Below the pieces are notes generated by a model. That model was not told where the DNA came from. It did not search any database and was given only the letters and a program-made list of their open reading frames with translations. The position numbers and the translations under genes were made by a program. A DNA stretch of 64,000 bases from Delftia acidovorans (GTDB lineage Bacteria > Pseudomonadota > Gammaproteobacteria > Burkholderiales > Burkholderiaceae_C): contig JAITUC010000038.1 in NCBI GenBank assembly GCA_031286585.1, positions 124,001 through 188,000 of the forward strand. The letters run 5' to 3'. Shown here piece after piece: positions 7,336 to 17,568 of this stretch; position 1 is the first letter of the stretch, and every line of letters begins with the position of its first letter.

Positions 7336-7881
7336 ATGTCCGAACAGAACTCCAACCCCTTTCAAGACGCAGCCCCGGAAGAAATCGAAGCCGCCATGGC
7401 GGCCAACGCCGCCGACGAGCTGCAGCGCCTGCAGGCCGAGCTGGCCGAACTCAAGGCCAAGAGTGCCGAGCTGGCCGACCAGTTCCTGCGCGCCAAGGCC
7501 GAGGCAGAGAACGTGCGCCGCCGCGCGGAGGATGAAGTCTCCAAGGCCCGCAAATTCGGTATCGAAAGCTTCGCCGAAAGCCTGCTGCCCGTCTGCGACA
7601 GCCTGGATGCCGCGCTGGCCATCCAGCAGGCCACGCCAGAGCAACTGCGCGAAGGCGCCGATGCCACGCTGCGCCAGCTGACCTCGGCCCTGGAGCGCAA
7701 CAAGGTCGTGACCATCAACCCGGCAGCCGGCGAGAAATTCGACCCCAACCTGCACCAGGCCATCAGCATGGTGCCTGCACAGCAGGAAGCCAACACCGTG
7801 GTGTCCGTGCTGCAAAAGGGCTACCTGATCGCCGACCGCATCCTGCGCCCGGCCCTCGTGACCGTGGCCCAGCCACAGTAA
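7336..7881 (+). CDS. grpE: Nucleotide exchange factor GrpE
   Basis: GrpE (181 residues) releases ADP from DnaK so that the chaperone can cycle. It has the typical long N-terminal helix (coiled coil of the dimer, about residues 20-65: LQRLQAELAELKAKSAELADQ) with the RAKAEAENVRRRAEDEV segment. The C-terminal beta domain ends KGYLIADRILRPALVTVAQ, the family signature. It opens the grpE-dnaK-dnaJ cluster behind a sigma-32-like promoter. No hrcA precedes it, so heat-shock control is probably by sigma-32 only. Confidence 0.97.
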   Translation: MSEQNSNPFQDAAPEEIEAAMAANAADELQRLQAELAELKAKSAELADQFLRAKAEAENVRRRAEDEVSKARKFGIESFAESLLPVCDSLDAALAIQQATPEQLREGADATLRQLTSALERNKVVTINPAAGEKFDPNLHQAISMVPAQQEANTVVSVLQKGYLIADRILRPALVTVAQPQ

Positions 7882-7913
7882 GCGTGCGCTCACGGCATCG
7901 CTGACAAAAAAGA

Positions 7914-7941
7914 GGCAGGCCCCCTTGAAGCAGCGCCTGCC
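7914..7941 (+). other. Small hairpin in the grpE-dnaK gap
   Basis: GGCAGGC and GCCTGCC form a 7-bp stem with a 14-nt loop between grpE and dnaK. There is no T-run after it, so it is unlikely to terminate; it could protect or process the mRNA. Confidence 0.3.
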
Positions 7942-7995
7942 GGCCACAAGTTAGCAGTCATTCAAACATTTCACAGAACGCGGAGAGAACTCAAA

Positions 7996-9945
<1,950 letters not shown>

Positions 9946-10045
9946 ACCCAGCGCGTGGTCCCTTGACGACCGCTTGCCGCCGCGCTCGGCCCTGCCAAGG
10001 GGCTGACGCGGCGTTCCTGTTCTCACTGACTGGCTAGCAAACACC

Positions 10046-11188
10046 ATGTCCAAACGCGATTTTTACGAGGTCCTCGGCGTTGCCAAGAACGCCTCGGACG
10101 ACGACATCAAGAAGGCTTATCGCAAGCTGGCGATGAAGTACCACCCTGACCGCAACCAGGGGGATGCCGCACGCGAGGCGGAAGAGAAATTCAAGGAGGC
10201 CAAGGAGGCCTACGAGATGCTCTCCGACAGCAACAAGCGCGCGGCCTACGACCAGTACGGCCATGCAGGCGTGGACCCCAACCGCGGCATGGGCGGCGGC
10301 GCCGAAGGCTTTGGTGGCTTTGCCGAAGCCTTTGGCGACATCTTTGGCGACATGTTCAACCAGGGTGGCGGCCGACGCGGCGGCGCCGGTGGCGGCCGCC
10401 AGGTCTACCGCGGCAACGACCTCAGCTACGCCATGGAGATCACGCTGGAGGAGGCCGCCCACGGCAAGGATGCGCAGATCCGCATCCCCAGCTGGGATGG
10501 CTGCGACACCTGCCACGGCAGCGGCGCCAAGCCCGGCACCAGCGCCAAGACCTGTACCACCTGCAACGGCATGGGCAGCGTGCAGATGCGCCAGGGCTTC
10601 TTCAGCGTGCAGCAGACCTGCCCGCACTGCCGGGGCACGGGCAAGATCATTCCCGAGCCCTGCACCAGCTGCGGCGGCCAGGGCAAGGTCAAGCGCCAGA
10701 AGACACTGGAAGTGAAGATTCCTGCTGGCATCGACGACGGCATGCGCATCCGCTCCTCCGGCAACGGCGAACCCGGCACGAATGGCGGGCCTGCGGGCGA
10801 TCTCTACATCGAGATCCGCATCAAGGACCACGACATCTTCGAGCGCGACGGCGACGACCTGCACTGCAACGTGCCCGTGAGCTTCATCACGGCGGCGCTC
10901 GGCGGCGAGATCGAGGTGCCCACCCTGTCCGGCAAGGCGGCCATCGACATCCCCGAAGGCACCCAGGCCGGCAAGCAGTTCCGCCTGCGCGGCAAGGGCA
11001 TCAAGGGCGTGCGCTCCAGCTATCCCGGTGACCTGTACTGCCACATCGTGGTCGAGACGCCCGTCAAGCTGACCGAGTACCAGCGCAAGCTGCTGCGCGA
11101 GCTGGAGGAATCGCTCAAGAAGGGCGGCGCCAAGCATTCGCCCAGCGGCGAGAGCTGGACCGACAGGCTCAAGAGCTTCTTCAGCTGA
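10046..11188 (+). CDS. dnaJ: Chaperone DnaJ (Hsp40)
   Basis: DnaJ (380 residues) delivers clients to DnaK and stimulates its ATPase. The J domain has HPD at 33-35, followed by a Gly-rich linker. Four CxxCxGxG zinc repeats are visible (CDTCHGSG, CTTCNGMG, CPHCRGTG, CTSCGGQG), then the two beta-barrel substrate domains and a C-terminal dimerisation segment. It is a type A DnaJ of full length. It is the last gene of the heat-shock cluster and is followed by a strong terminator. Confidence 0.98.
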   Translation: MSKRDFYEVLGVAKNASDDDIKKAYRKLAMKYHPDRNQGDAAREAEEKFKEAKEAYEMLSDSNKRAAYDQYGHAGVDPNRGMGGGAEGFGGFAEAFGDIFGDMFNQGGGRRGGAGGGRQVYRGNDLSYAMEITLEEAAHGKDAQIRIPSWDGCDTCHGSGAKPGTSAKTCTTCNGMGSVQMRQGFFSVQQTCPHCRGTGKIIPEPCTSCGGQGKVKRQKTLEVKIPAGIDDGMRIRSSGNGEPGTNGGPAGDLYIEIRIKDHDIFERDGDDLHCNVPVSFITAALGGEIEVPTLSGKAAIDIPEGTQAGKQFRLRGKGIKGVRSSYPGDLYCHIVVETPVKLTEYQRKLLRELEESLKKGGAKHSPSGESWTDRLKSFFS

Positions 11189-11208
11189 TGCCGCACTGAG
11201 CCTCCAAC

Positions 11209-11234
11209 AAAAACGCCTCTTCCGAGGCGTTTTT
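11209..11234. terminator. Terminator after dnaJ, shared with the convergent Sel1 gene
   Basis: AAAAACGCCTC and GAGGCGTTTTT flank a 4-nt loop, so the hairpin has U-tracts in both directions. The Sel1 gene converges on it from the other side. Confidence 0.9.
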
Positions 11235-11257
11235 CATTGGGGCATGCTCGGCACGAC

Positions 11258-12520
11258 TCAGGGAGCGGGCTTGGCCTTCCAGGCCGCCGCCTGGCGCTCG
11301 GTGCGTGCACGCTCGGCCGCGCTCAGCGGCTGGGCCATGCTGTCACGCTTGGCAGCCAGCGAGCTGTCCCTGCCCGCCGCCAGCAGCATCCAGAAATAGG
11401 CCTGGGACGGGCTGCGCTCCACACCCTTGCCCGAGGCATAAAGGCTGGCCAGATTGGACTGCGCCAGCGCATCGCCCTGCTGGGCGGCACGCTCCAGCCA
11501 GCGCGCGGCCTGCTTGTCGCTGGCGGGCACGCCCTGGCCATTGGCATACAGCACGCCCAGATTGGACTGGGCTGCGGCGTTGCCCTGCTCGGCCGCCTTC
11601 TCCAGCCAGTGCGCGGCCTGCACCATGTCGCGATCTACCACGCCACCCTCGGCATAGAGCATGCCGGCATTGAATTGCGCATCGGCATGGCCCTGGCCGG
11701 CCGCTGCCACAAACCAGCGCAGCGCCTGCGCCACATCCTCGGCCACGCCCCTGCCGGTGGCATACATCACGCCCAGGCTGTACTGTCCGGCCGCCTCACC
11801 TTGCTCGGCCGAGCGCTGGAACCATTGCACGGCCTGCGCGGGGTCCTTGGCGGCTCCGCGCCCCTCGGCCAGCATCAGGCCCAGGTTGTTCTGGGCCACG
11901 GCATCGCCCTGCTCGGCCGCCTTGCGATACCACTGCACGGCCTGGGCATCGTCACGCGCCACGCCACGGCCGTTTGCGTACATCAGCCCCAGGTCGGACT
12001 GGGCCGGCGCATAGCCCTGCTGCGCCGACTTCTCGTACCACTGGGCCGCCGTCTCGGCACTCATGGCAACGCCCTGGCCGCGCTTGTACAGCGAGCCCAG
12101 CGCGTACTGGGCGCTGGCCTCGCCCTGCTCGGCATGCTGGTGCAACGCTGCGACCTCGGCCGCGCTCAGGCCGGGCTCGCCCTTGGAGGTATGGCCAACT
12201 GCGGCTGCGGCAGCTCCGGCTGCAACAGCCCCGCCCGCCGCGCCAACGGCGGCGGCACCAGCGGCAGCTTTGGCCGGCGCATGGCGTGCTGGAGAGGGTG
12301 CCGACTTGCCCCCGGTCTTGGCAGCGGCCTTGCCCGCAGGCCTGGCTGCCGCCTTGGCAGCAGGTTTGGCAGGCGCCTTTGCACCGCTCCTGGCTGCGTT
12401 CTTCGCTGGCGGCTGCGGCTTGGCAGACGCCGGGACGGCCATGCAGGACAGGGCTGCGGCCAGCAGCAAAGACAGGCCTGCAGGCAGGGCTCGCAGGCCC
12501 GTCGGGTATCGATCGTTCAT
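11258..12520 (-). CDS. Secreted Sel1-like repeat protein
   Basis: This 420-residue protein carries a Sec signal peptide (about residues 1-33, ending VPASA), then an Ala/Lys/Pro-rich, histone-tail-like stretch (about 34-95). Seven tandem 36-residue Sel1 repeats follow (each with the G-x-A-x-A-Q-x-x-L-G...G-x-G-V pattern). Sel1/TPR solenoids are protein-interaction scaffolds, often periplasmic in proteobacteria. The partner is unknown. It is monocistronic, convergent with dnaJ, and divergent from the LysR gene. Confidence 0.88.
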   Translation of the reverse strand: MNDRYPTGLRALPAGLSLLLAAALSCMAVPASAKPQPPAKNAARSGAKAPAKPAAKAAARPAGKAAAKTGGKSAPSPARHAPAKAAAGAAAVGAAGGAVAAGAAAAAVGHTSKGEPGLSAAEVAALHQHAEQGEASAQYALGSLYKRGQGVAMSAETAAQWYEKSAQQGYAPAQSDLGLMYANGRGVARDDAQAVQWYRKAAEQGDAVAQNNLGLMLAEGRGAAKDPAQAVQWFQRSAEQGEAAGQYSLGVMYATGRGVAEDVAQALRWFVAAAGQGHADAQFNAGMLYAEGGVVDRDMVQAAHWLEKAAEQGNAAAQSNLGVLYANGQGVPASDKQAARWLERAAQQGDALAQSNLASLYASGKGVERSPSQAYFWMLLAAGRDSSLAAKRDSMAQPLSAAERARTERQAAAWKAKPAP

Positions 12521-12728
12521 ATGCTCTTATTTTTGCAGCAATCCATGCAGGCAACTGGCGCAAAGATTGACAAATTCTTTCAGTATGCAACCGGCCATCC
12601 GGCAGGCACGGCAGCCCTGCGCCATCGCAGCGGGGCATGACCCCCATCTCCATGGAATCGCACGACACCACCAAAGACATCGCGCTTGAAGATGACAGAC
12701 CGATGAATTGTGCGAGAAAATCCATCCA

Positions 12729-12747
12729 GCTTCTCCTAATGAGAAGC
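12729..12747 (+). promoter_or_regulatory. Inverted repeat in the lysR upstream region (LysR-type T-N11-A site)
   Basis: GCTTCTC-CTAAT-GAGAAGC is a perfect 7-bp inverted repeat with a 5-bp centre that contains a T-N11-A core, the usual LysR-type recognition pattern. It ends 14 bp before the lysR ATG. It may be an autoregulatory operator or an mRNA hairpin over the ribosome-binding region. Confidence 0.45.
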
Positions 12748-12761
12748 CTGAACCCCACCAC

Positions 12762-13706
12762 ATGAAGAATTCAGAGCGCAGTTTTGCACGGCGCATAGAC
12801 CTCACCTCCCTGCAGCTGTTCGTGGCTGTCTGCGAACTTGGCAGCATCGGCCGCGCGGCCGAGCGCGAGTTCATTGCGGCCTCGGCGGTGAGCAAGCGCC
12901 TGTCCGATCTCGAAGCCACGGTGGACACGGCCCTGCTATACCGGCACAGCCGTGGCGTGACCTTGACACCGGCCGGCGAAAGCCTGCTGCACCATGCCCG
13001 CAACGTGCTGTACGGCCTGGAGCGCATGCAGGGCGAGCTGTCCGAGTACGCCGATGGCGTGCGCGGCCATGTACGCATCCACGCCAACATGTCCGCCATC
13101 GTGCAGTTCCTGCCGGAAGACCTGGGCGTCTTCGCGCGCAAGCACGGCCAAGTCAAGATCGACCTGCAGGAGCAGCTCAGCCCCGCCGTGCTGGCTGCCG
13201 TGCAGGAAGGCACGGCCGACATCGGCATCTGCTCCATGGCGTACATGCCGCTGGGCAATGGCCAGACCACTCCCGTGCTGCAGCACCGCCCCTACCGCGA
13301 GGATCGCCTGGTCGTCGTGGTGCCCGAGCAGCACGCGCTGGCGCACAGCGACAGCGTGGCCTTTGCCGATGTGCTCGAATGGGACATCGTCAGCCTGCAG
13401 GCAGGCTCCTCCATCAGCCTGGCCATGCGTGCTGCCGCCGCACAGGCGGGACATGCGCTGCACCAGCGCATCCAGGTCACCAGCCTGGATGCCATGTGCC
13501 GCATGATCGACAACGGCCTGGGCGTGGGACTGATCCCCGACCGCGCCTTCGAGCTCATGCACGGCGTGGGCCACCTGCGTGCCCTGGAGCTCAGCGACGA
13601 CTGGGCACGGCGCGAGCTGAGCATCGTGGCGCGCGACTTCGATGCGCTACCCGTCACTGCCCGCCTGCTGGTCGAGCACCTGAGCCCGCCGGCCAGCGCA
13701 TCCTGA
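12762..13706 (+). CDS. LysR-family transcriptional regulator
   Basis: This LysR-type DNA-binding regulator has 314 residues. The N-terminal winged helix-turn-helix is clear (TSLQLFVAVCELGSIGRAAE, then SAVSKRLSDLE), followed by a periplasmic-binding-protein-like effector domain from about residue 100. ATG 12762 gives the standard LysR N-terminus; the ATG at 12708 lies upstream of the inverted repeat and would add 18 atypical residues. It is co-directional with leuC (64 bp gap), so it may be co-transcribed with leuCDB or regulate elsewhere. The effector cannot be read from the sequence. Confidence 0.92.
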   Translation: MKNSERSFARRIDLTSLQLFVAVCELGSIGRAAEREFIAASAVSKRLSDLEATVDTALLYRHSRGVTLTPAGESLLHHARNVLYGLERMQGELSEYADGVRGHVRIHANMSAIVQFLPEDLGVFARKHGQVKIDLQEQLSPAVLAAVQEGTADIGICSMAYMPLGNGQTTPVLQHRPYREDRLVVVVPEQHALAHSDSVAFADVLEWDIVSLQAGSSISLAMRAAAAQAGHALHQRIQVTSLDAMCRMIDNGLGVGLIPDRAFELMHGVGHLRALELSDDWARRELSIVARDFDALPVTARLLVEHLSPPASAS

Positions 13707-13770
13707 AGGCCCTCTGGCCGCCGGATGCCCCCCAAAGATTTCCCCACGACACCAACCATTCGAGAACGCC

Positions 13771-15192
13771 ATGGGACGCACCCTCTACGACAAGATCTTC
13801 GACGAGCACGTCATCCACACCGAGGATGACGGCACCGCGGTCCTCTACATCGACCGCCACCTGGTGCACGAAGTCACCAGCCCCCAGGCCTTCGAAGGCC
13901 TGCGCATGGCCGGCCGCAAGCTGTGGCGCATCAGCTCCGTGGTGGCCACGGCCGACCACAACACCCCCACCGACGGCTGGGAGCGCGGCTATGACGGCAT
14001 TGCCGACCCCATCAGCAAGGAACAGATCACCACGCTGAATACCAACATCGGCGAGTTCGGCTCTGCGGCCTTCTTCCCCTTCATGGACAAGGGCCAGGGC
14101 ATTGTCCACGTGATGGGCCCCGAGCAGGGAGCCACCCTGCCCGGCATGACCGTGGTCTGCGGCGACAGCCACACCTCCACGCACGGCGCCTTCGGCGCGC
14201 TGGCACACGGCATCGGCACGTCCGAGGTCGAGCACGTGATGGCCACCCAGACACTGCTGGCCAAGAAGGCCAAGAACATGCTGATCAACGTCATCGGCAA
14301 GGCCGCCCCCGGCATCACGGCCAAGGACATCGTGCTCGCCATCATCGGCAAGATCGGCACGGCCGGCGGCACGGGTTACACCATCGAGTTCGCCGGCGAA
14401 GCCATCCACGACCTGAGCATGGAAGGCCGCATGACGGTCTGCAACATGGCCATCGAAGGCGGCGCACGCGCCGGCCTGGTGGCCGTGGACGACAAGACCA
14501 TCCAGTACGTCAAGGGCCGCCCGCTGGCCCCCACCGGAGCCGAATGGGATGCCGCCGTCTCCTACTGGAAGACGCTGCACTCCGATGCCGATGCGAAGTT
14601 CGACCGCGTGGTCGAGCTGCAGGCCAGCGAGATCGTGCCGCAGGTCACCTGGGGCACCTCGCCCGAGATGGTGCTGGGCGTGGATGCCCGCGTGCCGGAC
14701 CCCGACAAGGAAAAGGATGCCAGCAAGCGCGGCGCCATCGAACGCGCGCTGACCTACATGGCGCTGGAACCCGGCAAGGCCATCGACGACATCTTCGTGG
14801 ACAAGGTCTTCATCGGCTCCTGCACCAACAGCCGCATCGAAGACATGCGCGAGGCCGCCGCCGTGGTCAAGAAGCTGGGCCAGAAGGTGGCGCGCAACAT
14901 CAAGCTGGCCATGGTCGTGCCCGGCTCCGGCCTGGTCAAGGAACAGGCCGAGCGCGAAGGCCTGGACCAGATCTTCAAGGCGGCAGGCTTTGAATGGCGC
15001 GAGCCCGGCTGCTCCATGTGCCTGGCCATGAATGCCGACCGCCTGGAGCCCGGCGAGCGCTGCGCCTCCACCAGCAACCGCAACTTCGAAGGCCGCCAGG
15101 GCGCGGGCGGACGCACCCACCTGGTGAGCCCCGCCATGGCCGCAGCCGCCGCCATACACGGCCACTTCGTGGACATCCGCAGGTTCTCCTGA
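13771..15192 (+). CDS. leuC: 3-isopropylmalate dehydratase large subunit
   Basis: LeuC (473 residues) with LeuD isomerises 2-isopropylmalate to 3-isopropylmalate in leucine synthesis. It is an aconitase-family [4Fe-4S] enzyme. The cluster ligands are Cys351 (in GSCTNSRIED) and Cys414 and Cys417 (in GCSMCLAMN). The CGDSHTSTHGAFG active-site segment is also present. The length is typical. It starts the leuC-lipoprotein-leuD-leuB cluster; leuA is not in the window. Confidence 0.98.
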   Translation: MGRTLYDKIFDEHVIHTEDDGTAVLYIDRHLVHEVTSPQAFEGLRMAGRKLWRISSVVATADHNTPTDGWERGYDGIADPISKEQITTLNTNIGEFGSAAFFPFMDKGQGIVHVMGPEQGATLPGMTVVCGDSHTSTHGAFGALAHGIGTSEVEHVMATQTLLAKKAKNMLINVIGKAAPGITAKDIVLAIIGKIGTAGGTGYTIEFAGEAIHDLSMEGRMTVCNMAIEGGARAGLVAVDDKTIQYVKGRPLAPTGAEWDAAVSYWKTLHSDADAKFDRVVELQASEIVPQVTWGTSPEMVLGVDARVPDPDKEKDASKRGAIERALTYMALEPGKAIDDIFVDKVFIGSCTNSRIEDMREAAAVVKKLGQKVARNIKLAMVVPGSGLVKEQAEREGLDQIFKAAGFEWREPGCSMCLAMNADRLEPGERCASTSNRNFEGRQGAGGRTHLVSPAMAAAAAIHGHFVDIRRFS

Positions 15193-15223
15193 TCCGATCC
15201 CGCAACTGCCCCGCCTGCACACC

Positions 15224-15349
15224 ATGAAGCCCTCCTTCTCGATCCTCCTGATCGGCCTGGCCTTCACCCTGGCCGCCTGCAATACCGTCAAGGGCATTGG
15301 CCAGGACGTGCAAAGCGCGGGCAGCGCCATCGAACGCGCCGCCCGCTGA
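15224..15349 (+). CDS. Entericidin A/B-family small lipoprotein
   Basis: This tiny ORF encodes 41 residues. It has a Lys-containing N-terminus, a hydrophobic helix, and a lipobox (LAAC, Cys19), followed by NTVKGIGQDVQSAGSAIERA, which is the entericidin motif. The mature peptide would be a lipid-anchored, roughly 23-residue amphipathic helix. Entericidins of enterobacteria form an antidote/toxin pair tied to programmed lysis; here only one gene is present. It lies 31 bp after leuC and 20 bp before leuD and so shares the leucine operon transcript. Confidence 0.88.
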   Translation: MKPSFSILLIGLAFTLAACNTVKGIGQDVQSAGSAIERAAR

Positions 15350-15369
15350 ACCCTGAATCCGATACAGCC

Positions 15370-16023
15370 ATGCAACAATTCACCGTGCACAAGGGCCTTG
15401 TGGCCCCCATGGACCGCGAAAACGTCGATACCGACGCCATCATTCCCAAGCAGTTCCTCAAGTCGATCAAGAAGACCGGCTTCGGCGTGAACCTGTTCGA
15501 CGAATGGCGCTACCTGGACCATGGAGAGCCCGGCCAGGATCCGGCCTCGCGCAAGCCCAACCCCGACTTCGTGCTCAACCATCCGCGCTATGCGGGTGCC
15601 TCCATCCTGGTCGCGCGCAAGAACTTCGGCTGTGGCTCCAGCCGCGAGCACGCGCCCTGGGCCCTGGACCAGTACGGCTTCCGCGCCATTCTGGCGCCCA
15701 GCTTTGCCGACATCTTCTTCAACAACTGCTTCAAGAACGGCCTGCTGCCCATCGTGCTGCCCGAGGCCACGATCGACATGCTGTTCAACGAGATCGCCGC
15801 CTTCCCAGGCTACGAGTTGACCATCGACCTGGAGCGCCAGGTGATCGTGCGCCCGCAGGGCGAGGAGATTCCTTTCGACGTCATCGCCTTTCGCAAGTAC
15901 TGCCTGCTCAACGGCTTTGACGATATCGGCCTGACGCTGCGCCATGCCGACAAGATCCGCGCCTACGAGGCCGAGCGTCTGGCCACCAAGCCCTGGCTGG
16001 CACACACACTCGTGCAGCGCTGA
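15370..16023 (+). CDS. leuD: 3-isopropylmalate dehydratase small subunit
   Basis: LeuD (217 residues) forms the swivelling small subunit of isopropylmalate isomerase. It contains NVDTDAIIPKQFLK near residue 18 and the substrate-recognition motif FGCGSSREHAPWAL near residue 86. Length and motifs are normal for proteobacterial LeuD. It is 20 bp after the entericidin ORF and 86 bp before leuB. Confidence 0.98.
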   Translation: MQQFTVHKGLVAPMDRENVDTDAIIPKQFLKSIKKTGFGVNLFDEWRYLDHGEPGQDPASRKPNPDFVLNHPRYAGASILVARKNFGCGSSREHAPWALDQYGFRAILAPSFADIFFNNCFKNGLLPIVLPEATIDMLFNEIAAFPGYELTIDLERQVIVRPQGEEIPFDVIAFRKYCLLNGFDDIGLTLRHADKIRAYEAERLATKPWLAHTLVQR

Positions 16024-16109
16024 TCGCGCCTTCCTTCACAGGCCGCAGGCGTTGCTGAACCAGCCGCCGGCGGCCTTCCACCATCCGAACAGTCTCTCAA
16101 AGGAACACC

Positions 16110-17180
16110 ATGAAAATCGCAGTCTTGCCCGGTGATGGCATCGGCCCCGAAATCGTTGCGGAAGCCGTGAAGGTGCTGGGCGCCCTGGGCCTGGACTTCG
16201 ACATGCAGACGGCCCCCGTGGGCGGCGCTGCCTACGAAGCTGCCGGCCATCCGCTGCCCGAATCCACGCTGAAGCTGGCCATGGAGTCCGACGCCGTGCT
16301 GTTCGGCGCCGTGGGCGACTGGAAGTACGACACGCTGGACCGCCCGCTGCGCCCCGAGCAGGCCATCCTGGGCCTGCGCAAGCACATGGGCCTGTTCGCC
16401 AACTTCCGCCCGGCCATCTGCTACGCGGAACTGACCCACGCCTCCAGCCTCAAGCCCGAGCTGGTCGCGGGCCTGGACATCCTCATCATCCGCGAGCTGA
16501 CCGGCGACATCTACTTCGGCCAGCCGCGCGGCCGCCGCGTGGCCACCGACGGCCACTTCCCCGGTGCCGAGGAAGCCTTCGACACCATGCGCTACTCCAA
16601 GCCCGAGATCGAGCGCATCGCCCATGTCGCCTTCCAGGCCGCGCAAAAGCGCAGCAAGCGCGTGACCAGCGTGGACAAGGCCAATGTGCTGGAAACCTTC
16701 CAGTTCTGGAAGGACGTGGTCACCGAAGTGGGCCAGCAGTACCCCGATGTGCAACTGGACCACATGTACGTGGACAACGCCGCCATGCAGCTGGTCAAGG
16801 AACCCAAGCGCTTCGACGTGGTGGTCACCGGCAACATGTTCGGCGACATCCTGTCCGACGAAGCCTCCATGCTGACCGGCTCCATCGGCATGCTGCCCTC
16901 GGCATCGCTCAACTCCAGGGGCCAGGGCCTGTACGAGCCCAGCCACGGCTCGGCCCCCGATATCGCCGGCAAGGGCATTGCCAATCCGCTGGCCACCATC
17001 CTGTCGGCCGCGATGATGCTGCGCTTCTCGCTGAACCAGGAAGCCGCCGCACAGCGCATCGAAGCCGCCGTGCAAAAGGTGCTGGCCCAGGGCCTGCGCA
17101 CGGCCGACATCTACAGCGAAGGCACGACCAAGGTCTCCACCCGCGAGATGGGCGATGCCGTGGTGGCCGCACTGGCCTGA
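16110..17180 (+). CDS. leuB: 3-isopropylmalate dehydrogenase
   Basis: LeuB (356 residues) oxidatively decarboxylates 3-isopropylmalate with NAD+, giving 2-oxoisocaproate. The N-terminus has the classic PGDGIGPEIV motif, the ELTGDIYFG substrate loop near residue 130, VTGNMFGDILSDEASML near residue 240, and EPSHGSAPDIAGK near residue 275 (NAD binding). AAAGGA lies 6 nt before the ATG. It is the last gene of the leu cluster, with a long palindrome just after the stop. Confidence 0.98.
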   Translation: MKIAVLPGDGIGPEIVAEAVKVLGALGLDFDMQTAPVGGAAYEAAGHPLPESTLKLAMESDAVLFGAVGDWKYDTLDRPLRPEQAILGLRKHMGLFANFRPAICYAELTHASSLKPELVAGLDILIIRELTGDIYFGQPRGRRVATDGHFPGAEEAFDTMRYSKPEIERIAHVAFQAAQKRSKRVTSVDKANVLETFQFWKDVVTEVGQQYPDVQLDHMYVDNAAMQLVKEPKRFDVVVTGNMFGDILSDEASMLTGSIGMLPSASLNSRGQGLYEPSHGSAPDIAGKGIANPLATILSAAMMLRFSLNQEAAAQRIEAAVQKVLAQGLRTADIYSEGTTKVSTREMGDAVVAALA

Positions 17181-17187
17181 TGTCCAT

Positions 17188-17219
17188 GACGGCCGCAAGC
17201 CTGCAGGCTTGCGGCCGTC
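17188..17219. repeat. 32-nt perfect palindrome downstream of leuB
   Basis: The 32 nt at 17188-17219 are their own reverse complement (16-bp arms, GACGGCCGCAAGCCTG and its complement). There is no T-run after it on either strand, so it is not a canonical intrinsic terminator. It may stabilise the 3' end of the leuB mRNA or support Rho-dependent or REP-like termination. Confidence 0.75.
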
Positions 17220-17349
17220 CCCGTGGCGGGCAGGTGCTGCCCTGCTCCGCCACACCATGGCAAAACGTCAAAATAGACACCCTCTTTTCGCCGATTCGAC
17301 GAAGATATTCATCAGAACAGACATTCTCTTTCCTGGTGTATTCGCTAGA

Positions 17350-17469
17350 ATGACGTCTCTTATGTTTGCCGCCCGCCCGTTCCTCCTGCTGAACATTGCA
17401 CCCGCCGCCGTGGCTGGTGTGGCTGCGCGCGCACTCACCTCCACAACCATTACGACAATCAAAGGCTGA
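17350..17469 (+). CDS. Putative leader peptide with Thr/Ile-rich C-terminus upstream of asd
   Basis: This ORF encodes 39 residues (MTSLMFAARPFLLLN... to ALTSTTITTIKG). Five Thr and two Ile lie in the last ten codons, a composition that strongly recalls the enterobacterial thr leader peptide (STTITTTITI). A TAGAAT hexamer at 17346-17351 overlaps the first ATG; if it is the -10, transcription would start around 17358 and the in-frame ATG at 17362 would be nearly leaderless. Hairpins follow before asd, an aspartate-family gene needed for threonine and isoleucine. Codon choice (ACA, ACG, ATT) departs from the ACC/ATC-rich neighbours. Function as an attenuator peptide is inferred. Confidence 0.55.
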   Translation: MTSLMFAARPFLLLNIAPAAVAGVAARALTSTTITTIKG

Positions 17470-17473
17470 CCCA

Positions 17474-17545
17474 GCCCGGTTCGTCGTGCGCCCTCACCTG
17501 GCCTAGACGAGCCGGGCGACAACAGTCTTGATCCAGCACTGTTTT
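17474..17545 (+). promoter_or_regulatory. Hairpins between the leader ORF and asd (candidate attenuator)
   Basis: A 12-bp stem (17474-17485 with 17506-17517, one G-U pair, 20-nt loop) begins four bases after the leader stop. A weaker 6-bp stem (AACAGT 17521-17526 with ACTGTT 17538-17543, followed by TT) has a short T-tract. Loop sequence GCGCCCTCACC of the first hairpin can instead pair with GGTGTGGCTGCGC inside the leader ORF, which would allow mutually exclusive folds. Confidence 0.4.
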
Positions 17546-17568
17546 CACACTGAAAGGGCGTTTCAAAA

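Noticed and set aside
13654..16005. 783-codon minus-strand ORF opposite leuC and leuD
   Set aside because: Shadow of the leu genes; spans several genes and shows no domain.
17155..17349. Longer ORF at 17155-17469 containing the asd leader peptide
   Set aside because: Its first 65 codons overlap the end of leuB and the palindrome; only the short ORF from 17350 (or 17362) has leader features.
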